Shown here piece after piece: positions 11,181 through 22,600 of a DNA stretch of 64,000 nucleotides. The position numbers and the translations under genes are program-made. Source of the stretch: Cristatella mucedo (Eukaryota > Bryozoa > Phylactolaemata > Cristatellidae). Below the pieces are notes generated by a model that worked only from the letters and a program-made list of their open reading frames with translations, was not told the DNA's origin and ran no database searches. Each line of letters begins with the position of its first letter. The first letter of the stretch is position 1. The DNA is taken from contig WPIO01000004.1 in assembly GCA_009760855.2 (NCBI GenBank), positions 10,411,501-10,475,500 on the forward strand. Reading direction: 5' to 3'.

Positions 11181-12813
11181 AGGCCCGAGTGACTACATCC
11201 TTGTATGCTTGCAACCCTCGTGAAAATTCCAGCAAATCTACTCTGCCTGTTCTGTTGAGTCAAAGGTTCCGAATATCGGTCGATAGAGCGTGTCGGTCGA
11301 CAGCTCGTCGGTACCACTCCCCAAGTTACACTCAAATGGAACGATTAGTGGTGGCGACTGCTGCAAGCTTGTCCGAGTGCGCACCTCAGTGCTATGCAGA
11401 GAAAGCAAGGCGTGGCAGCTCACAGCCGCCACGCTTCTATAAATTCTTCTGACATACCACGGCAGCCAATGGTTGCGTGGTTGCAACGAAAACAAACTGT
11501 CCTATTCAGCATCCATAGTTTGTCGCTTGAAGGCATTGTGAACAACAGTAGCAAGCTGCTCCCTCCTCACGCTTACACTGTCACTTGTAGGGTTGCTCGG
11601 TCGGTTCACAGTCATGCAGCCACAGACAGACGTCTCCCTTCCCTCCCTCCACGGGAAGGGGTCGCTGAACATCATCACATGGTGATTGGCGAACGCATAA
11701 GCAGAGACCTGCAAGCTACCGTCCACAGGCGGTGCGTTTTGCGATGGGCGTTTATTTACATAGTGCTAATAAGCAGGGCACTTCAGAGCCAAGTTCCTTA
11801 AGCAGGCACATTACAGCTCAGCCGACAAAAGGGCACTCAATGCACCTGCAGAGGACAACCAGTTGCAGCTACGCGCCAATCGAGAACAAAATGTATACCA
11901 GCACTAGCTTCGCTTGGCTGCACACACTGGTGACACAACTAAAGCATAGTTATTGGCAGGATCTGTTAAAACAATCCTCAGACAAGAGGGGGTATAGAAA
12001 AAAAGAGACTGCTCCTGTGATGCTATGCAGGTAGGGTAGACAGTGTACAGCATACTAAAAAAGAGAAGAGATTGATGGAAGAAGCTGTACAGCTGATTTG
12101 GTCAGACAAAAAAAAAAGCTCAGGTCAAACTTCTATAAATAAGAACCGCATTGCTGCTGCTGCAAACTGCTCTTAGTAGCCCAGCTTCAGTACGACTTTT
12201 TAATACTAGTAAAAATGTATAGAGGATCTAATAAATTAAAGACAACTAACAGCTTCGGCGATCACAACAGTGGACACCTTCGATTTTGCAGGCACCGAGT
12301 CCGTGATCGAATGCGCACTCGAGCGCCGACGCGCGATTAGAGAGGAGAGAGACTGGCTGAGGAGGAGAGACTGCGAGGTGCGCACCGCCGCCACCTCGCG
12401 TATGCGGCAAAGAGCAAGAGGGCGCCGAGCGCGCAAGAGAACCGCCTAAGTATCAACGTCGCCGCGTGCTCGCAGCATAGCACGACCCACTCTCACTAAG
12501 TTCGGCGCCGACTTCTTCGAGGACAGCTCGGTGAGCCAATGCACGACGAGCGCAGCAGTGACCGGGGAAGAGAGAGAGGTCGTCTCATCGGCGAGAGATC
12601 GAATCGCAAACATCGGGAGGAGGGGGTGTTGCGCGAGTAGCTGTGGGGAAGGGAACCTAGCGCCCGCGAGCACTGCAAAAGAAGCAGGCAGCGGGCGACG
12701 CCATGGGTTGGCCTTGACATACATAGCACACACATACAAAACGAGAGCAGACGAGGAGGAGCGGGCGGCTGCGGTCTGCCAGCGAGCGGCGCTCGAGCCA
12801 TGCTGACATGCTG
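11180..12813. other. 3' flank / 3' UTR of the zinc-finger gene
   Basis: No second gene recognised. The first 560 bases beyond the stop codon (12.25-12.81 kb) are GC-rich; the rest is mixed. Candidate minus-strand polyadenylation signals are ATTAAA at 12199-12204 and AATAAA at 11751-11756, giving 3' UTRs of about 0.6 or 1.1 kb. Confidence 0.4.
12199..12204 (-). promoter_or_regulatory. Candidate poly(A) signal ATTAAA
   Basis: First good hexamer downstream of the stop codon at 12814 on the minus strand. AATAAA at 11751-11756 is the alternative. Choice needs transcript ends. Confidence 0.3.
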
Positions 12814-13506
12814 CTAGTCGTCGTCGATGGAGCGAAGGGTGAGCGTCACCTGCACGCTGCCTTGCACCTTCCTGTAGACGGGCAGGCGCACACTCGCGAG
12901 AGCAAACTCCGGGCTGCCCTCCACTGCCTCAACGACGAACGGCTGCATTATGACTCCCCCCTGGTGCTCACCATCCACGGCCGCGCTCCGCCGGCCGCGG
13001 TGAGCGAGCGCGCCGGCCAGCGGCTGCGCTGACTCGTCGGGCGACAGCATCGCCAAGCAGCCGTTGGTCATCTGGTCGAGGTCGCCGTCGCCAGCCTCTT
13101 CCGCGGAGAGGTCTCCGCCGCCGGCGACGACGATCGACGATGCAGCCGCATCGGACGCGTCCTCCATAGGCTCATGTGCCGGCCCTGCGCAATCGTCGTC
13201 CACCGCCGCGTCCCGCATTGGGGCGGCCGCGTGCTTGACCACCTGGTGCGTGCGCAGGTTGCACAAAGTGCGGCACTTGAAGCCGCACCGGTCGCACGCG
13301 TACAGCTTGTAGCCGGTGGCACCGGCATGCATGACCGTGTACCCGTTACTACTGCCACTGCCGACGGCCGATGGCACTGCCATAGCACCGTGACTAGCAC
13401 GGATGTGCGACTGACAGAGAAACTTGTTGACGAACTGCTTGCTGCAGTACGGGCAGCGAGCTCGCTGGTGGCGGCGCGGCAAGGCCGCAGCTACACCGGG
13501 CGGATG
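12814..13506 (-). CDS. Zinc-finger gene, last coding exon 7 (fingers 9-10, C-terminus)
   Basis: 693 bases including stop TAG (12814-12816). Acceptor cctgttttctttttttttag. Fingers are RCPYCSKQFVNKFLCQSHIRASH and YACDRCGFKCRTLCNLRTHQ.VKH. An acidic tail follows (DAAVDDDCAG, then EEAGDGDLDQ), ending RSIDDD. In finger 10 the CxxCGFK core resembles that of finger 7 (CxxCDYK). Confidence 0.88.
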   Translation of the reverse strand, partial: HPPGVAAALPRRHQRARCPYCSKQFVNKFLCQSHIRASHGAMAVPSAVGSGSSNGYTVMHAGATGYKLYACDRCGFKCRTLCNLRTHQVVKHAAAPMRDAAVDDDCAGPAHEPMEDASDAAASSIVVAGGGDLSAEEAGDGDLDQMTNGCLAMLSPDESAQPLAGALAHRGRRSAAVDGEHQGGVIMQPFVVEAVEGSPEFALASVRLPVYRKVQGSVQVTLTLRSIDDD

Positions 13507-13571
13507 CTAAAAAAAAAGAAAACAGGCAACTGTCGGCCACGTGGAGCAGTGACAACCCTAACAGAGCGATC

Positions 13572-13656
<85 letters not shown>

Positions 13657-16600
13657 AGAGAGAGATGACACCACCGGCTACAGTGCATGCGACGAGGCCA
13701 GTGCTAACGGCGGGAATCCGCCTGAAAACTAAGCGCGAGCCACTAAGGAGGACACAACAACAGCACACTGGGAGCACACTGTTTTGCCGATACAGCTTGG
13801 AATCGGCTAGCCCAGTAGCAGAAATACATAAAACGTAAGTCAAAAAAAAACGTAGCACCGATTTCCCCGAATACGATCCACCCGGGTGATCACATCTGAA
13901 CGTAGTGCTCCGCACATGTGAAGGCACACCTACACATGCACAGTGATATTTTAGCTTACGAGACCTGCTGCAGAGAGCCTTCTGCACTTGCTAGATTTCC
14001 GGGAGCCTCTCTCTCCCTCCCTTCCTCTCTCTCTCTCTCTTTTACAAACTAAAGCACTGCACACCAATGTACAGTGCTGACACAAACACTGACTGCACCC
14101 CGGGAGTCAACACAAATCTTAAAACATTGCAGTACTTTACAAAAATCAAAGCGAAAGAGTACTACCACAAGATGACTAACTTGTTTGGCCGTTTCCACTG
14201 AGTTTGAAAACAGAGAAGCTTATTCAATAGCCTCATTTATGGAAGGTTGGCTTATTCAAGAGCCTCGTTGATAGGGGCAGAAGAGCCTCAGTGGCTATTA
14301 CGGCCTCTCAAAGTCGGCAATAAAGGATTGCCTACTGCATGACTCGAATCCACGACCTGGGCCGTGAAGAGTGAGCACCTTACGGGCTAACAATTGAGAT
14401 TTTTGAAGGATAACTTTTGGTGGCACTATCAGAACGAGGTGTAAGAAGACCTTTTGGATGCGCCACGTGCCCCACCCCCCTCAAATGCGCCGTCGGACAC
14501 GGGCTTCGTCAAGAATGGTCAAGGTTTAGGACATCCAATTTTTTGCATGCGTGGACAAAGGCCAGACCTGGTTCGAAACTAGGTACGAAATCGATAGGGC
14601 AGCTAGGGCGAGAAACCAACCGTTTCTTCTTCTAAGCCTCCAGATGAAAAAACGAGCTTCGGAACCGTATACAACTGCTTTAGAAGTCTTGGCAAACACC
14701 AGAGACACCATAGAATGATGATCTGTATATATTGAAGTGTTACTATTTAGATTACGAGGTTTTTAATCAAATTTTTAATCAAGTAGATACACTTGGCAAC
14801 CTGAGACTTAAAAAACCTAGCAGCAATAATAATAATAATAACACATCTGAAAAAGCGCCCTCAGAGAACTCAATTTCTTTCTAAACACTTTAGATTTGCT
14901 GCAAGGGAAGCACAATTGAATGGTTAGTGGTGGAATGCTCAATAAACAATAGTAACATGGTTAGTGGCAGCATGCACAGTGTCATCGCGCTTAAGAACGT
15001 GGAGTCCTGACCAATCAGCACGACGAACCACATGGACCCACTAAATGCTGCTATAAATAGGTACGTTTTTAGTTTCTTTTTAAAAGTGGTCATATCAGGA
15101 GATGTCGTGACACAAGTAGGGAGTGAGTTCCAGGCCTTGGGAGCTTACAGACAAAAAGCACGGTCTCCAAAGGATTTGAAGTTTGCACGAGGTTTAGGCA
15201 AACAGTTAAATTCCGAAAAGCTAGTGGTACTATGCTTAGCCTGGTGGCACAGTAGATTTGATAGGTAGGCTGAAGCCAAAGAATAAAGGGACCTGCAAGT
15301 GAGTGACAAAACCTTGAAGTCAATTGCTTGACTGGGAGCCAGTGCAGGTAGGCGAGAAGTGGTGTGATGTGGCAACTGCGACACTCACGACAGACAAGCC
15401 TAGCTGCAGAGTTTTGCACCAGCTATAAGCACCTGATTGCACATGCCATTAGGCCAGCAAGCAGTGAGTTACAGAAGTCACGAGCAAATGTCGGGAATGC
15501 ATGGACCAATATAGATGTGGTTTCCCTGTCGAAACAAGCCCGAATTTTAGCAATGTTATGTAGCTGAAAGTAGGGCAGACTTGACTGTGAAGCTGATGGG
15601 GTCGTCTAATGAGAGATCATTTTGGAACATGATACATAGATTTCGTGCAGATTCAACAGGAAATATGCTGGCAGAGCCGATTTTGAGCATTAGCCTTTCC
15701 AATTTCTGAATCACACTTGGTGTGCCCATAACTAAGTTAGTTTTATCATCACTCAATTTTAAAAATTTGCTGCCATTCATGTGCAGATGTAAGTTATTCA
15801 AAATAATTCTCTAGTTCCTTGTTTATCAGGAAACATGGTTGGGCAGTATTCCTTTCTACCGCATCCTCAATTTCCTGCATCATTCCGAATCATGTAAGGC
15901 CTACGGTTGTGCATGCTAAAAATAGCATGCTTCAAACCCTTGATGATTGCTGAGAAAACGCCCCACATGGCTGGGAAGATCCATTTTTGAGGATACTTGG
16001 TGACGGTAAATCTTATTTTAAAACGCCCAATTCTTCGAAAATGGGAGATTATGTTGGGTGAAGTTATTGTCTTGGCTCACAGGAATTGCAAAAGTTCTTG
16101 TGCCAGCATTGCGTACATCTTTTGATTCTGAACTTTAACAAGTTAATCTTATTGCATGTGAGTTTAACTACATTTGCTCCATCATAGAAAATCGGGGCAA
16201 CATCAGATGGCATCACGTGACCTCTAAAACACAGCATACATCGGTCTCAATTTATCGTGAACAATGGTGTTGATTTAAAAACGAATGGAACGGATATTGC
16301 ATCAATTAAGACCAGACTTCCTGTAGGCAAGCATGTGGCTATCGAGACTAGTTATCGAATTACCGCAAAAGGTCAACAAAGTATTTAGTCGGTCACCCAT
16401 TTGTTCTTAACGAGTGCCCTTAAACATTTGGGAATTTCATGCTTTCTGTATTACAGCCAGGGTAATTCTATCACCTGAAAAGACACTACACTACTACTAC
16501 TCGAAAAGAGCTACGGTCTCCACAGGATGCTGCCTGTCGATCCGCTGACAAGAGAGGATTTCCTCCTTCCTTTTTTCAGATTTATGCGATGGTCACTTTC

Positions 16601-19600
16601 GCCAAGTCTCCTCGGTGTAAGGGTAGGGGAGCAAGCTAAACACTGCTGACGTTCTCGGCCAGGCAAGCACAGATCGAGCTCCACTCAACCAGTGACCGAC
16701 CTACTGCAGGCAGGAGACATGGCAGGCAGGCAAACAGGCAGAACTGGGCAGCACGAAGGTGGGCTTAACTCGGCATCCGTGCAGGCCTCCAGCCTCCACT
16801 ACTTGCAACTAGCGTGTCCACCATGGCAACAGTGCTGCCGCAGCACGCACGGCAGCGCAAGCAGTACACGACGACCGGCCGGCAGCAGAGTGGGAGGCGG
16901 AGGCGGCGGGAGCGCTGCTTACCGTGCTGGCCACGATCACAGAGCCGCCGCTTCCGGCGCTGTTGTGGTAGTCGGCCATGTGGCGCATGAGCGAGTGCTC
17001 GTAGCTGAACGTGCGCAGGCAGACGGTGCACGTGAACGGCGTGGCGCCGCTCCCTCGAGCGCTCGCGCTGCCGCCGCCATGCTTGCGCTGCTCGTGCGAG
17101 TAGATGTTGGACAGCCACGGAGTCTTGTAGTCACATCGCGAGCAGCTGTACAACTTCTCGCCGGCGGCGGCGGACGGGCCACCGCCAGCGGCGGCCCGTC
17201 CGCCGCCTCGGCTTTTCCATTGGAACTTCTGCATCCCTAGCAGAGCGGCGTAAGGCAGAGTGCCGCTGCCGCCCTGGGTGAGCTAGAGAATGGCGAGAAG
17301 AAAGAGAAGACAGTCGCAAATGAGCGAGCGATAAATAACCGAGACGACACAGTGTCACAAGAATACGACAAGCACCAACCCACACCAGCCAATAAGGCTG
17401 AAGGGGGAATAATGCGAAGCAACACACACGAGGGCTGGCAGGGCGTGGGCTGTCGAGGGCACGAAGCAGCACGCGCACACACCTTCTGCTCCTCCGCCGT
17501 CGAGCCCTGAACGACTGTGCCACCGTCGCTGAGCAACAGCGGCACGCCATTGCTCGGTTCGCAAACGTGCGACATGGCGGTCTGCAAGTCGCTGAACTCC
17601 GTTCCGCACGAGCTGCAGACGCCAGCTTCGACCTTCACTCCCTGAATGGCCAGATGGGCTGCTGCGGCAGCAGCAGAGAAGGCAGCAGACCTGCCACCAC
17701 TGCTGCTGCCTAGGTCAGCCGGCGCTACCGGCTTAGGCGCCACGGTATCGCCGGCGCCAGCTTCCTCCGGCGACGTGCCCTCGCCACAGCTGACGTCGGT
17801 CGCCGTGCTGCTGCCACTCCGCTCGGACGACTGAAACCGCTCGGACGACTGAAACCGCTCAGCCTCGGCATCTCCAGAATTGGAGCACGATTCGTTTGCT
17901 CGCTCGCCGCCGGGCTCTCGGCTTGAGGCCGACAGACCGCTGGCATAGGCCATGTGGACCTGTGGACTTCCGCCTAGGCCATAAGGTGAAATGGTGACTG
18001 CAGTGGGTGCGGCTTCGCCGCCGTCGAGCGATGCGCTGATGCCGTGCTTCTTCAGCTTATGCGTCCGCAGGAAGTACTTGTTGCACAGCTCCTTGTTGCA
18101 GATGTCGCAGTACACGCGTGTCTGGTTGGCGTGCTCTTTCCAACGCCACTGCTTGTACTCGGTGACAACGGTGCCGTCGGCATTGACGCCGCCACTGCCT
18201 CCGGGCCGAAGAGCAGGCCCAAAGCCGACAGGGAACGGCAGGCCAGCGGCGCAGGCGATGTCGGGAACGCCGTGTGCCGGCTCGAACACGGCTGACTTGT
18301 CGGCCAAGTGTGATGTCTGCTTGTGAGCTTTCAGTGCGTGGAAACTGGTGAAGCTTTTCTGACATTGGTCACAGTTTACCGAAGCCTCCTCGGTGATTGA
18401 ATCTGCAAACCCACACACGGGCGCGCCGCTCGTAAAAAGGAGGAGCAGATATATTCGCCGTCTACAAATTAAGTTCCGGAAAACCGACCCTACCTTTTGC
18501 ATCAAATGACACTAGTTCCGGCGGAACCATTGATGGCAACAGCAGGGACACTTTGCTGCCCTCGACTCCGTCTGTAGAGCCAGCTCCAGCGGTTGCCATG
18601 GCAGCAGCGGCAGCAGAGGCACCGGGTCCGTGGTAAGACAAGGCAACGACAGTAGGCGGGACGTTGCCACTGGAAGACTGCGGACCGGGCCAGGCGGCAC
18701 CATCGGCTGGCCCGTGGCCTTGGGCCACGTGGGCCAGTGGCGCCGAGCCAGCATCGCCCATAGCGCCGCAGGGCTGGGCTAGCAAGGCTCCGCGGACGCG
18801 ACCCGACGATGCAGTCTCGAAAGGCAGATGACCGTGTCTCGGTGTCGAAGGACCCGACCAAACTTCGGCTGAAGGCGGCAGGTACGCGCCAGCTGCCATG
18901 CTTCCGCCAACGGCAGGGCCACGCTACAAAAGATCGGTCGGTGATAAATGCTGAGCTGCTCACATCACGAGCGGAAAAGCATGTGGTGTGGAGTAATTAT
19001 ATTGACAACAGTAATAACGATAACAGCACAACAATAGTAACACGCCTGCATAGCCCCCCATTAAAACTGGTTCTTTCTGACAACATTGCATAAGACTGCA
19101 AAGAAGCATGCCAACTGATTACTGTTAACATGCCCAATTTCAGCAAGCTTAAGGAAACACGAGACATTAAATAGTGAGACTGGGCAAATGTTGCACAGAA
19201 TGGGCAGGTTTTCTGTTTCCTAGAAATGTCGGTTCAGGTGATGCTGTGATGTCAGTCGGTAGCGAATTCCAGGCTTCGTGAGCATGCAAACTGAAGGTGT
19301 GGTCTCCAAAGGATTTCTGAGGTTCGCTAGAGGCACAGCTAGACGGCTTGAGCCGTTTGATGACCAGGGTGTGCATACGATGCGGAGCCTGCACTGGGTG
19401 CATTTGGGAAAACTAGGCAAGAGCAAGAGGATGAAGAGACCGAACGAAGTGAGTGGCAGAACCTAAGAGGCGATGCGCTCACTGCTTGATGAGGAGCCTC
19501 GAGTACGCATTCCGGAAGTCGGCATTCTGCAGCAGTTGCCAGCCCAGTTCACGACAGAGAGCCAGGTATGCAGGCGTCTTATCGTACGGGCAGGAAGGGA

Positions 19601-22600
19601 GGTATAGAGGAACGTGGCCAGGTTGTCTAAGACGCTCGGACTATCTACCTAGGCGGTGGTAACCTTATCTAAGCTAGCCAGAATGCTCATTGCCATGTTA
19701 CACGGCTGAAAGTCGGCCGACTTGGACACGTGGAGCGATGGGGGACACCTAGCGAGTGGCCATTTTAACTCCAAATACAGGCTACGTGAGATAAACTGGC
19801 CGAGCAAACTATGACGGGCTTTACTTTTCGAGTGACAAAAAAGACGCTTTTGGAAAGCAGCCTAGGGCAGCAGACGGCAGCGCTAGGGGAGGTGCTCCTG
19901 GACTTGCAGCAGCTTCTCGAGGCTGCCGCCGTGCGGACAGCCGTCGACTTCGGTGCCGCTCGCAGAACGAACGTGGCAGCACGCAATGGACGGCAGCACG
20001 GCACAGCCCCCTCCCCCATGGCACATCGCCGCCTGCCACAGTTTCGTCGCACACCGACCGCTTCCGTTTCCCTCGTGGCACCGGCCGAGCGACTAGCCAG
20101 CCTCACTGGAGACACCTCAAAATGTTAGCACGAGTTTTGGGCAGCATTCTCGTCAAGTCTACAAGTACCAGACACAACAAAGCCGGAGTCACTTAACCAA
20201 ACACAGCCACACAGACTAGACTGCCGCTACGCTCGAGAGCACTCAGAGCCTGACTTCCTTGGTGAGTGAGATCGAGGCCAGAGCGACTGTCTCCTTCGGT
20301 TCACGAAACCAGGAAAAAGCAATATGAAGCGACACCGACCGAGTCTGGAAGCGCTGCACAGAAGCGACAGTGCAGGACAGCACTCAGAAAGGCAGCGCTA
20401 GCAGCAGAAGCGATGCGATCGCTGAGAGAGCTTTGTGACAATCTTTAGGCGGAAGAACCGGTGGCTGGTTGGCTCGTAGATTGGCTGCTAGGACGGACCT
20501 AGACGCCCCTCATTCATGGATCATCGAAGCCTGGCCTCTTCAGACCGATAATTTGTGGCTACGCTTCGACTGCCGTGAGGCACAGGCGCTCGGCTGAAAC
20601 TGCAGACACAAGCATGAAGCAGATGACAGCTACGCAGTTATGCACAACCAATCGCTCGATCGAACACTATCCAGGTAGTGTGTGCGTGTGGCCCGGAGGC
20701 TGCAAAATTACAATAACCCAACTCTGCAGCTGCTTCAACTACTACCCGGTTGCGTAAACATCCTCCTCGAAGTAAGACTGGAGCTTTTGGGTAACAAAAG
20801 AGTAGTATTTACGATGCCAGGCATGCTTCTGTTATTTGCTGCTTGTGAAAATATTTATTGACAGCCCAAAAACATACACCCACAGGTAGGTGACGTCACC
20901 TACGATGACTATTAACTTGCTTACATGGCAAAGATTAGAGGCCACAGGCTTCTGTGCTGTCTCGGCTGCTAGAGCACATTACAGAGAACTGATATCAGCT
21001 CTCTGGAATTAATTTCTCTTGGAATTACTCTGGCCAATAAGCCACCACCACAGCAGCCACCTTGGCCTTATCGCCCCATCAACGTTATATGGGGTTCAGA
21101 TCAGGCGTCTGGCTGGGCCACTTCATCACACCAGATTCGTCGAAAAACTACTATACTCAAGCTATTGGTCAAGCAAGTCGGATTTCCAACCTTAAATTTC
21201 TGCTTCGTGCGTGGTCACATTGAGCAGCAAGTTACCGACCCTAAGCTACACTGCCAGGCCACCACAGCACAGCACTTGCTGACGAATCCTTGTGCGGTTC
21301 AGATACAGTGGCACAGCCAGCTGCCAGATTTGAACCCCACAGAACGACTGTGGAGCGATTTCGGCAGGCGGCTGAGGCATGGTGTTCAGCCTACACCAGT
21401 AGCCGACCTTTTCAGTAACTCAGGCACAACAGGAATGTGCCATGGCAGAAGAGACAACACGGGCTCTGATGGCCTCTATGCCTATCCAAACAATGGTCGG
21501 CAGAAAGACGTCACACTACATAGCCATACATACCAGCAGCATGCTTTTTTTTGGGCTGCCAATAAATATTTTCACTAGCATGGCATTGTAGAAAATCCTC
21601 TTAGGCTGCAGCAGCTGTAGCCATATTGCCAGGATTAATTTAACTAGTATAACATAATTATTTGTATAGCACCATAAGAGAACCTAATCTCTATTCAAGC
21701 ACTTCAAATATGTCACGGGGCTCGAGCCCACGACTTTGGTGAGCAAATACATTCACCTTGACCTTGGTTCGAAAAGAGCACCTTAACCACTGGGCCAAAC
21801 CAGAGCGGCATTATTTTGCAACTGTGTACACACTAGAGTGGTCAATAGGAAACCACGCTACCAGTCTCGAGTACATGAGCCAAGTGTCTGGGCGGTTGAA
21901 CCGACAGCAGGCATTCGAAGCTTTACAGCAATGCACCCATTGCGTATGGCACTCGGCTAGTGATGAAGGAAGACAGCACGACCCGACGGAGTCGCCGTGA
22001 GCCCTTGCCACATCACTTCCGCGCAGAATGTCACCGGGAGCCTGTCACTACGGCAGCCCGACGCAGCTGGCGAGTCACGGGTCTAGGACTAAACGGAAGT
22101 CGTCTACGCTGCACGTCCACAGGCCCACGGCGCCGTGCTGCAGCTGGCCTGCCCACCCACAGCATCAGCCCAGCACGGTGGTTCACAGGTGGGCAGATAG
22201 GTGGCACAGGCACCGGTGGGTCGACACCACCTGCGCAGAATCTATAGTGCGCTATTATTTTTGTGCCAAATTCTCGACGCTGACTAAGAGCACGCCTCCT
22301 CAGCCAGGTCGCAGGAGTTCAGCTGCTCATGAAGGAGCCCGCCTGCGCTCAACTGCAACCGAGGAACGGGACGTGGACACGTCGCCGATAGCACACTATT
22401 GCGGTCGGTCGGCTTCAGCGTCATCAGCATGAACGTCAGTTGCAACCGCCTCACTAACCCTCCGACTGCTTGGGCTTCGCACTGGTCCACGTGTCCGTGT
22501 CAGCATCGCTGCCCTCGGCAGCACTGCCGCCTAGCCGCCCCGCGACAGGGTACCTCTGGCAACGCGACTGCGCACGCGCAAGAAATGCCTCACAAAAATT

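Larger units (their letters stand above)
13507..16922 (-). other. Intron 6 of the zinc-finger gene
   Basis: 3416 bases with donor gtaagc and a poly-T acceptor. Holds the (GA)n tract, a SINE-B copy and a LINE-A copy, listed separately. The 15.8-16.9 kb part shows nothing recognisable. Confidence 0.75.
20848..21582. mobile_element. Palindromic relic made of two Tc1/mariner 3' halves
   Basis: The outer 32-33 bases form an inverted repeat: TTTTTGGGCTGCCAATAAATATTTTCACTAGCA at the right end, and its near-exact complement at 20.85-20.88 kb. Inside, a Tc1-type transposase C-terminus is encoded on each strand, pointing outwards. The mid-point is near 21.15 kb. Both halves lack the N-terminal DNA-binding domain and the first catalytic Asp. 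Confidence 0.7.

Noticed and set aside
18502-18963. Second minus-strand frame of 153 codons across exon 4
   Set aside because: Not used by the main splice model; kept only as the possible product of donor 2 joined to exon 4, which ends in a stop before the exon end.
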